DNA of 12,135 nucleotides, taken from assembly GCA_021815905.1 (NCBI GenBank), contig JAKAZP010000035.1, forward strand, positions 1 through 12,135, read 5' to 3'. The stretch is from Pseudomonadota bacterium. Lineage in GTDB: Bacteria > Pseudomonadota > Gammaproteobacteria > Steroidobacterales > Steroidobacteraceae. The notes below the pieces were generated by a model. It was not told the origin of the DNA. It was given only the letters and a program-made list of their open reading frames with translations, and made no database searches. Shown piece by piece: positions 6,929-12,135 of the stretch (position 1 is the stretch's first letter; the number at the start of each line of letters is the position of its first letter). A program made the translations under genes and the position numbers.

Positions 6929-6934
6929 GGAGAG
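6929..6934 (+). promoter_or_regulatory. Ribosome binding site deciding the GTG start
   Basis: GGAGAG lies eight bases ahead of the GTG at 6943. The same frame is open further upstream into the thiolase gene, but that part translates to Arg/Gly-rich sequence with no resemblance to a protein domain. This site, together with the start of domain homology, places translation initiation at 6943. Confidence 0.6.
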
Positions 6935-6942
6935 AAGCTCGA

Positions 6943-8742
6943 GTGGATGGCAATCCCTTCGAGGAAACTGCGACCCTGCGCTCCGACATCGGAGCGCTGC
7001 TCGGGGAGACGGCCCTGTTCAGCGGCCTCGAGCCGGAGCTGCTCCGTCGGATCGCGAGCGTGTCGGAGTGGCTCTCGCTCCCGGGCGGGGCGACGCTGTT
7101 CTGCGCGGGCGATCCTCCCGATGCGCTCTACGTGGTGTTGAGCGGCTGTCTCGGCGTCTTCTCTCCCGAGAACCGGGTGCAGCGAAGATTCCTGGCGCGC
7201 ATCGCCGCCGGCGACGTGGTCGGGGAGATGGGACTGATCTCCGGGCGCGCGCGCACCGCCGACATCGTCGCGCTCCGGGACACCGAGCTCGCGCGCATCT
7301 CGGGCCAGGCGTTCGACGAGGTGCTGCGCAGCCAGCCGGAGGCGATGCTGCGGATGGCGCGTCTCGCCGTCGACCGGCTCGAGCGCTCCCAGTCACGCGC
7401 TCCCGCGCATGCGCGGGGCGCGTGCACCTTCACGGTGCTGCCGCAGAGCATGGAAGTCGATTTCGGCGGCTTTGCCACCAGGCTCGTGCGGGCGCTCTGC
7501 GAGCACGGTCGCGCCGAGCTCGTCTGGAGCGTGCGCGCCAAATCGCACACCAGCCAGTGGTTCAACAACATCGAGGCGGCGAACGACTTCGTGGTCTATG
7601 TCGCGGATCCCACCCCGGACCGCTGGACCAAGCTGTGCGTGCGCCAGGCCGACGCCCTGCTGCTGCTCGCCCGGGCGGACAGCCCGGCCGGCAGCTGGGC
7701 GGCGCTGCGCTGGCCGCACGATCACAGCGTCGCCCCGCAGCGCTGCGAGCTCGTGCTGCTCCACGACAGCGAGCTCGAGACCGGGGCCGCGACGCGCTGG
7801 CTCGAAGGCGTGCCCGACATCCCCCACCACCATGTCGAGAGTCCGGCCGACTACTCGCGCCTGGCGCGCGTGCTGACCGGCCGAGGCGTCGGGCTCGTGC
7901 TCTCCGGCGGCGGTGCGCGGGGAGCGGCGCACATCGGGGTGGTGAAGGCGCTGCGCGAGAGCGGGATCCCGGTCGATCTGGTCGGCGGCACGAGCATGGG
8001 GGCCATCATCGGGGCCGGCGTCGCGCTGCGCTGGGACATCGATGAGCTGACCGAGCGCTTCCGCCGCGCGTTCGTCGAGTCGAATCCGCTGCGCGATTAC
8101 ACGCTGCCCCTGGTGTCGCTCGTCTCGGGCCGCAGGGTGTCTTCTCTCCTGTATCGCGCCTTCGGCGATCTCGCCATCGAGGATCTGCCGCTCGGATTCT
8201 TCTGCGTGTCATCCAACCTGACCAGCGGTCAGGTCATGGTGCACCGGCGGGGACTCCTGTGGCGCTCGCTGCGCGCCTCGGTCGCCATCCCGGGCGTTCT
8301 GCCCCCGGTGCTGCACCAGGGCGAGGTGCTGGTCGACGGCGGCACGATGGACAATCTGCCGGTCGATGCGATGCTCGAGCTCGGCAGAGGTCCGGTGATC
8401 GGCTGCGATGTCGGGGCCGACAAGGCCTTCGGCAGCCAGGCGGACGAGCTCGATGTGCCGCTGCCCTGGCAGCTCGTGAGCTGGGTCAAGGCGCGCCGCC
8501 GCCGCCCGAACATCTTTCAGATCCTCTGGCGCGCCGGAATGGTCAACAGCGCCGCGACCAGCGCCGCGCACCGTCAGCGGACCGATCTCATCCTCCAGCC
8601 CCCGCTCGCGGACGTCGACATGCTCAACTGGAAGGCCTATGAGCGCGCGATCGCGGCCGGTTACCGATACGCCCTCGAGCGCCTCGAGCAGCTGCCGGCG
8701 GACTCGCCCGTGTGGAAGGCGGCGGGGGTGCTGAAGGGCTGA
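6943..8742 (+). CDS. Patatin/NTE-family phospholipase with cyclic-nucleotide-binding domain
   Basis: This 599-residue protein (GTG start) is a bacterial relative of neuropathy target esterase. Residues about 22-135 form one cyclic-nucleotide-binding domain with the cassette GEMGLISGRARTADI. Glu95 and Arg104 sit where CRP has its ribose- and phosphate-contacting residues, so binding looks possible. A linker domain at about 160-310 follows. The patatin domain, about 315-480, has the oxyanion loop SGGGARG (321-327), nucleophile Ser351 in GTSMG and Asp465 in DGGTMDNLPV, a complete Ser-Asp dyad for lysophospholipid or phospholipid ester hydrolysis. No clear signal peptide or membrane helix is seen; peripheral membrane action is inferred. 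It starts 146 bp after the thiolase gene on the same strand and ends convergent to the sigma-factor gene. The substrate and the nucleotide ligand are unknown. Confidence 0.92.
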   Translation: MDGNPFEETATLRSDIGALLGETALFSGLEPELLRRIASVSEWLSLPGGATLFCAGDPPDALYVVLSGCLGVFSPENRVQRRFLARIAAGDVVGEMGLISGRARTADIVALRDTELARISGQAFDEVLRSQPEAMLRMARLAVDRLERSQSRAPAHARGACTFTVLPQSMEVDFGGFATRLVRALCEHGRAELVWSVRAKSHTSQWFNNIEAANDFVVYVADPTPDRWTKLCVRQADALLLLARADSPAGSWAALRWPHDHSVAPQRCELVLLHDSELETGAATRWLEGVPDIPHHHVESPADYSRLARVLTGRGVGLVLSGGGARGAAHIGVVKALRESGIPVDLVGGTSMGAIIGAGVALRWDIDELTERFRRAFVESNPLRDYTLPLVSLVSGRRVSSLLYRAFGDLAIEDLPLGFFCVSSNLTSGQVMVHRRGLLWRSLRASVAIPGVLPPVLHQGEVLVDGGTMDNLPVDAMLELGRGPVIGCDVGADKAFGSQADELDVPLPWQLVSWVKARRRRPNIFQILWRAGMVNSAATSAAHRQRTDLILQPPLADVDMLNWKAYERAIAAGYRYALERLEQLPADSPVWKAAGVLKG

Positions 8743-8775
8743 GGTCGGGCCGAGCGCCCGCCTCGATGAGTTGGA

Positions 8776-8790
8776 AGCCGGCGAGCGGCT
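8776..8790. terminator. Small hairpin in the convergent gap, weak terminator candidate
   Basis: AGCCG-GCGAG-CGGCT is a perfect 5 bp stem with a 5-base loop, inside the 53 bp gap between the convergent patatin and sigma-factor genes. It could help terminate transcription from either side, but the stem is short and no U-tract follows in either direction. Rho-dependent termination or read-through is equally likely. Confidence 0.25.
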
Positions 8791-8795
8791 CCCGG

Positions 8796-10034
8796 TCAGC
8801 CTGAGGGCAGCCCGGCCAGGCGGCGCTCGAGGAATCGGCGCTCGGCGCCCGCGGGCGTCAGGGCCAGCGCCCGCGAATAGGCCTCCCGGGCTTCCCCAAA
8901 ACGGCCGAGCCGGCGGCACAGGTCGGCGCGGGCGGCGTGCGCCAGCCGGTACTGCGAAAGGCCGCCGGCCGCCAGGAGCGCATCGACCCGCTCGAGGCCG
9001 GCCTCGGGACCGTCGCTCATCGCGACCGCAACCGCCCGGTTGAGCGCCACGACCGGCGAGGGTTCCATGCGGTGCAACAGGTCGTACAGGGCGACGATCC
9101 CGCGCCAGTCCGTATCGGCCGCGCGCGGCGCCCGGCAGTGAATCGCGGCGATCGCGGCCTGCACGGTGTAGGGGCCGAGCCGGCCCGTGGCGAGGGCGCG
9201 CTCGACCAGGGCCGAGCCCTCCTCGATCTGCTCGCGGCTCCAGCGAGAGCGGTCCTGATCCTCGAGCACAATCAGCTCGCCGGCGGCCGAGGTGCGCGCC
9301 GCGCGGCGCGAATCGTGGAGCAACATCAGCGCCAGCAGTCCGAGCGACTCCGATTCCGGCAGCATCGCGGCGAGCAGCCTCCCGAGCCGGATCGCTTCGC
9401 TCGCGAGATCGTGCCGGACGAGCTCGGCCCCGCTGCTCGCGCTGTAGCCTTCGTTGAAGACCAGATAGATGACGCGCAGCACCGCCTCGAGCCGCTGCGC
9501 AAGCTGCTCGGCGCTCGGCACCTCGTAGGGAATGCGGGCGTCGCGGATCTTGCCCTTGGCGCGCACGATGCGCTGAGCGATCGTCGGCACCGGCACGAGA
9601 AAGGCGCGCGCGATCTGCCCGGTCGTCAGCCCGCAGACCTCGCGCAGCGTGAGCGCGACTTGAGCATCCTGCGCGAGAGCCGGATGACAGCAGGTGAATA
9701 TCAGCCGCAGCCGGTCGTCCCGCACGCTGTCGTCGTCGCCCGCGGGAGTCTCCACCTCCGCGATGTCGTGCGCGAGCGGGTCGAAGGCCTCGAAGCGCGC
9801 CTCGCGCCGCAGCCGATCGATGCCGCGGAAGCGTCCCGCGGACACGAGCCAGGCGCGCGGGTTGCCGGGCACTCCCTGCCGCGGCCACTTCTCGAGCGCC
9901 GCGCGGAACGCGTCCTGCAGCGCCTCCTCGGCCCGGTCGAAATCCCCGAGCAGCCGGATCAGCGTGGCGAGCACCGCGCGCGACTCGCGCCGATAGACGT
10001 GCTCGATCCGCCGTTGAATGTCCGCGTCGGACAT
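8796..10034 (-). CDS. ECF42-type RNA polymerase sigma factor with TPR-like C-terminus
   Basis: The 412-residue protein is an extracytoplasmic-function sigma factor with a long C-terminal extension. Sigma region 2 spans about 10-80 (AEEALQDAFRAALEKW, then GIDRLRREAR). Region 4 spans about 105-165 (LRLIFTCCHPAL, then LTTGQIARAFLVPVPTIAQRI). The rest, about 185-410, holds the NEGYSAS segment, a DUF6596-like helical domain, and TPR-like helices (DWRGIVALYDLL, LNRAVAVAM, RLGRFGEAREAYSRAL). This architecture is that of the ECF42 group, in which the C-terminal extension, not an anti-sigma factor, is thought to control activity, and the neighbour is usually a DGPF/YCII-family protein. No such gene, and no anti-sigma gene, is in the window. 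The ATG at 10034 is 25 bp after the mtnP stop with no clear ribosome binding site, so co-transcription with mtnP is likely. The regulon is unknown. Confidence 0.92.
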   Translation of the reverse strand: MSDADIQRRIEHVYRRESRAVLATLIRLLGDFDRAEEALQDAFRAALEKWPRQGVPGNPRAWLVSAGRFRGIDRLRREARFEAFDPLAHDIAEVETPAGDDDSVRDDRLRLIFTCCHPALAQDAQVALTLREVCGLTTGQIARAFLVPVPTIAQRIVRAKGKIRDARIPYEVPSAEQLAQRLEAVLRVIYLVFNEGYSASSGAELVRHDLASEAIRLGRLLAAMLPESESLGLLALMLLHDSRRAARTSAAGELIVLEDQDRSRWSREQIEEGSALVERALATGRLGPYTVQAAIAAIHCRAPRAADTDWRGIVALYDLLHRMEPSPVVALNRAVAVAMSDGPEAGLERVDALLAAGGLSQYRLAHAARADLCRRLGRFGEAREAYSRALALTPAGAERRFLERRLAGLPSG

Positions 10035-10059
10035 GAGGCCGCGCTCGCGCGCGCAGGTC

Positions 10060-10905
10060 TCAGGCCGCCAGAAAATCCAACAGCTCGCGCTGCTCGGGCG
10101 TCAACTGCTCCCGCGGCGTGACCACGGCGGCCCGCAGCGCGTGCCGGCACGGCCGCGACTCGTCCTCGACGTACTCGGCCACCACTCGCGCGATGACCTG
10201 CTGCACCCGCTCGAGATTGCCGCGGAAGAGTCCCATCACCTGCTCGGCCGAGACGTGCTGACTCGTGTCATCGAGCCAGCAGTCGTAGTCGGTGGCGAGC
10301 GCGATGGTGCAGTAGCCAAGCTGCGCCTCGAGCGCGAGAAAGGCCTCCGGCACGTTCGTCATTCCGACCAGATCCGCGCCCGCGGCGCGCAGCCAGAAGC
10401 TCTCGGCCCGCGTTCCGAGCCGGGGACCCTCCACGCAGGCATAGGTCTTTCCGCCGTGAATCGGCTGCCCGAGCGAGTCGGCCACGCGGGCGATGAGGGC
10501 CGCCGTGGCGGCGCAGGTCGGATGCGCGGTCGACACGTGCGCCACGAGTCCGCGTCCGAAGAAGCTCGCTGCGCGCACGCCCCGGGTGAAATCGAGGTAC
10601 TGCGAGGGCAGTGCCAGATCCCCCGGCCGGATCTCCTCCCTCAGGCTCCCGACGGCCGAGACCCCGATGATCGTTCGCACTCCGGCGCGTTTCAGCGCCC
10701 AGACGTTCGCCCGGAAGTTGATCTCGCCCGGCAGCAGGTCGTGCCGCAGTCCGTGCCGCGCGAGGAACGCGATCTCCCGACCGGCCAGACGGCCGAACAT
10801 CACCGGTCCCGACGGTCGGCCGAAGGGGGTCTCGATCTCCCGGCTCTCGATGACCTCCAGGCCCTGCATGCGATACAGACCCGTCCCCCCGATGATGCCG
10901 ATCAT
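10060..10905 (-). CDS. mtnP: S-methyl-5'-thioadenosine phosphorylase
   Basis: The enzyme cleaves methylthioadenosine with phosphate to adenine and methylthioribose-1-phosphate, recycling the by-product of polyamine and quorum-signal synthesis. The 281-residue product starts MIGIIGGTGLY and has the phosphate-site motifs GGTG (6-9), ARHG (49-52) and the SAVGSL loop (83-88), CVEGPRLGTRAES near 157-169, and VGMTNVPEA near 180-188. ATDYDCW with Asp206 and Asp208 marks adenine-specific MTA phosphorylases; methylthioinosine phosphorylases of Pseudomonas lack it. The C-terminal CRHALRAA segment matches longer bacterial forms. The ATG at 10905 is preferred over upstream in-frame codons because GGAGA lies six bases before it and homology begins exactly here. 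The ECF sigma gene follows after 25 bp; gshA is divergent. No other methionine-salvage gene is visible. Confidence 0.93.
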   Translation of the reverse strand: MIGIIGGTGLYRMQGLEVIESREIETPFGRPSGPVMFGRLAGREIAFLARHGLRHDLLPGEINFRANVWALKRAGVRTIIGVSAVGSLREEIRPGDLALPSQYLDFTRGVRAASFFGRGLVAHVSTAHPTCAATAALIARVADSLGQPIHGGKTYACVEGPRLGTRAESFWLRAAGADLVGMTNVPEAFLALEAQLGYCTIALATDYDCWLDDTSQHVSAEQVMGLFRGNLERVQQVIARVVAEYVEDESRPCRHALRAAVVTPREQLTPEQRELLDFLAA

Positions 10906-11189
10906 GATGTTTCTCCGTTGCGCGGGTGCCCCGCCAGGCGGCAAGATGCCGCAAATGAGGTCCGGTCAACAAGCATTCGCGCCGCGATCCGGCTCCCCGA
11001 CGGCCCGGGGCCGGGGTCCGTGGCTCCTGCCGTCAATTCCCCGCGATGCGCACGGCGGATGCGCGGGCCCGGCGCTGGTATTGCGCGGGAATCGCGATTG
11101 CGGGCTCGGCATCGCGCCGGCTCAGGGCCGCCGGAGCGTGCGGCCCCGCCCCGGGCGTTGACGCTGCGCCCCGCCGTCCCTCGGCCCCC
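10906..11189. other. Divergent intergenic region, mtnP and gshA
   Basis: This 284 bp region contains the promoters for both divergent genes. The part nearest mtnP holds overlapping short hairpins and a TTGACC hexamer (minus strand, 10969-10964) that could be a -35, although no good -10 follows at 16 to 18 bp. The part nearest gshA is GC-rich, with a TGGTATTGC stretch at 11076-11084 that is only a weak extended -10. I see no credible small gene: open frames here have no ribosome binding site and are continuations of antisense frames. Confidence 0.5.
10931..10952. repeat. Overlapping inverted repeats in the mtnP leader
   Basis: CCGCC-A-GGCGG at 10931-10941 overlaps GCGGCA-AGA-TGCCGC at 10938-10952, the latter a perfect 6 bp stem with a 3-base loop. 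The two share bases and so are mutually exclusive as hairpins. They lie 26 to 47 bases upstream of the mtnP start, between the possible -35 and the ribosome binding site. They could be leader hairpins or an operator. No resemblance to a known riboswitch was recognised. Confidence 0.35.
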
Positions 11190-12135
11190 ATGTCCAGCCA
11201 CGTCCCCGACACGGTCTTCGAGCGGCGCCTGTCCTCGCTGGTGAACAGCGGACAGCCCGAGGTGCTGCAAGGCGGCCGCAAGGGACTCGAGAAGGAGTCC
11301 CTGCGCGTCACGCCCGAGGGCAAACTGGCCCAGACCCCGCATCCACGCGCCCTCGGCTCGGCGCTCACCAACGAGCACATCACCACCGACTATTCCGAGG
11401 CGCTGATCGAGCTCGTGACGCCGACCTTCCTGACCTCCTGGGAGCTGCTCCAGTACCTGCTGGACCTGCACCAGTTCGTCTACCGCCATCTCGGCAGCGA
11501 GCTGCTGTGGGCGACCAGCATGCCGGGCGCGATCTCCGGGGACAAGGAGATCCCGATCGCGGAATACGGCGGCTCGCACATCGGGCGGATGAAGAGCGTG
11601 TACCGCCGGGGCCTGGGACTGCGCTATGGGCGCATGATGCAGGCGATCTCCGGCGTGCACTTCAACTACTCCTTCCCGCTGCCGTTCTGGGACGCCTACG
11701 CCGATCTGATCGGCGCGCGCGATCGCGGTCCGGGCTTCGTGTCGGAGCGCTACTTCGATCTGCTGCGCAACTACCGCCGCCACGGCTGGCTGGTGCTGTA
11801 TCTCTTCGGCGTCTCCCCGGTCGTTTGCAAGAGCTTTTTCCAGGGCCGCGAGCATTCGCTGCCGGAGCTCGATGCCAACACCGCCTACGAGCCGTATGCC
11901 ACGACGCTTCGCATGAGCGACATCGGCTATCGCAACCGCAGCCAGTCCGAGCTCGCCGTGTCGGTCAACAGTCTCGAGGAGTACGTCAGGGACCTGACCG
12001 GCGCCATCACCACGCCCCACCCGCCGTACGCGGCGCTCGGCCTGAGGGATCCGGACGGCGGGTACCGTCAGCTCAACACCAACATCCTGCAGATCGAGAA
12101 TGAGTACTACAGCTACATCCGTCCGAAGCGCGTGG
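11190..12135 (+). CDS. gshA: Glutamate-cysteine ligase (partial, runs off right edge)
   Basis: This is the first 315 codons of a gene still open at the window edge, about 60 percent of the roughly 520 residues usual for the E. coli-type enzyme. The enzyme joins L-glutamate and L-cysteine using ATP, the first and limiting step of glutathione synthesis. Visible E. coli-like blocks are KGLEKESLRV (Glu34, Glu36) and ITTDYSEALIELVTP (Asp67, Glu70, Glu74), which carry metal- and substrate-binding acids, then EYGGSHIGRMKSVYRRGL, MQAISGVHFNYSFP, YLFGVSP, RMSDIGYRNRSQS and ILQIENEYYSYIRPKR. The start is the ATG at 11190; no in-frame start codon is seen in the 40 bases upstream, and the protein begins at the position expected for the family. 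The ribosome binding site is poor. The gene is divergent from mtnP. Confidence 0.95.
   Translation, partial: MSSHVPDTVFERRLSSLVNSGQPEVLQGGRKGLEKESLRVTPEGKLAQTPHPRALGSALTNEHITTDYSEALIELVTPTFLTSWELLQYLLDLHQFVYRHLGSELLWATSMPGAISGDKEIPIAEYGGSHIGRMKSVYRRGLGLRYGRMMQAISGVHFNYSFPLPFWDAYADLIGARDRGPGFVSERYFDLLRNYRRHGWLVLYLFGVSPVVCKSFFQGREHSLPELDANTAYEPYATTLRMSDIGYRNRSQSELAVSVNSLEEYVRDLTGAITTPHPPYAALGLRDPDGGYRQLNTNILQIENEYYSYIRPKRV

Noticed and set aside
6751..6942. An N-terminal extension of the patatin protein starting inside the thiolase gene
   Set aside because: The 64 extra residues are Arg/Gly-rich and unlike any domain, and overlap the thiolase 3' end. GGAGAG eight bases before the GTG at 6943 gives a better start.
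8209..9888. A 559-codon minus-strand frame overlapping the patatin and sigma-factor genes
   Set aside because: It is out of frame with the sigma-factor gene and antisense to the patatin gene; its translation has no family resemblance.
11155..11164. GCGTTGACGC as an operator or -35 region for gshA
   Set aside because: The inverted repeat is only 4 bp per arm, and no -10-like hexamer lies 16 to 18 bp downstream of TTGACG. Chance is sufficient in this base composition.
10018..11244. A 408-codon plus-strand frame opposite mtnP and running into gshA
   Set aside because: It is antisense to a clear mtnP and ends in the wrong frame for gshA; no ribosome binding site or domain is visible.
10902..12020. 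A 372-codon minus-strand frame opposite gshA
   Set aside because: The plus strand encodes a well-conserved glutamate-cysteine ligase across the same bases. The antisense product is low complexity.
1..12135. A hidden mobile element, defence system, toxin-antitoxin pair or CRISPR array
   Set aside because: No transposase, integrase, nuclease, small paired ORFs, spaced direct repeats or terminal inverted repeats were seen. All sizeable space is filled by recognisable metabolic, regulatory or membrane genes of uniform composition.

Overview
The window is about 12.1 kb of very GC-rich, densely packed chromosomal DNA. It looks like a high-GC proteobacterium, probably a gammaproteobacterium. The evidence is an Escherichia coli-type glutamate-cysteine ligase, a cytochrome b561/YceI pair in the enterobacterial order, a FadI/AtoB-like thiolase and a proteobacterial ferrochelatase. 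This placement is inference from gene families; no rRNA or species-level marker is present. I see no insertion sequence, phage gene, CRISPR array, tRNA or rRNA.

Left block (positions 1-5350, all minus strand). Read in the direction of transcription, the order is a dienelactone-hydrolase-family enzyme, a GabD-like semialdehyde dehydrogenase, ferrochelatase (hemH), a tandem-domain VOC/glyoxalase-fold protein, a four-helix cytochrome b561 and a periplasmic YceI-family protein. Gaps are 9 to about 65 bp, so one transcript or two overlapping ones are plausible. A Shine-Dalgarno-like sequence at the extreme left edge suggests another minus-strand gene begins just outside the window. HemH could supply protohaem for the b561 protein encoded two genes downstream. 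The first two genes look like general catabolic enzymes.

Central block (5510-8742, plus strand). A thiolase gene is divergent from the hydrolase gene. It is followed 146 bp later by a patatin/NTE-type lipid hydrolase with an N-terminal cyclic-nucleotide-binding domain. The two suggest fatty-acid or acyl-lipid turnover, but a shared transcript is not certain because a possible promoter lies between them.

Right block (8796-12135). On the minus strand, methylthioadenosine phosphorylase (mtnP) is followed 25 bp later by an ECF sigma factor of the ECF42 type with its long C-terminal TPR-like extension. The DGPF/YCII-family gene that usually accompanies ECF42 is absent from the window. Divergent from mtnP, across a 284 bp intergenic region, gshA starts on the plus strand and runs off the right edge.

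Most of the window is ordinary metabolic chromosome. I found no convincing undescribed multi-gene system. The points most worth a second look are the unpartnered ECF42 sigma factor behind mtnP, the one-component CNB-patatin design, the possible leaderless hemH start, the degenerate VOC protein inside a haem/cytochrome gene set, and paired palindromes ahead of the unseen gene at the left edge. The very long open frames opposite most genes are GC-skew artefacts of codon position, not genes.
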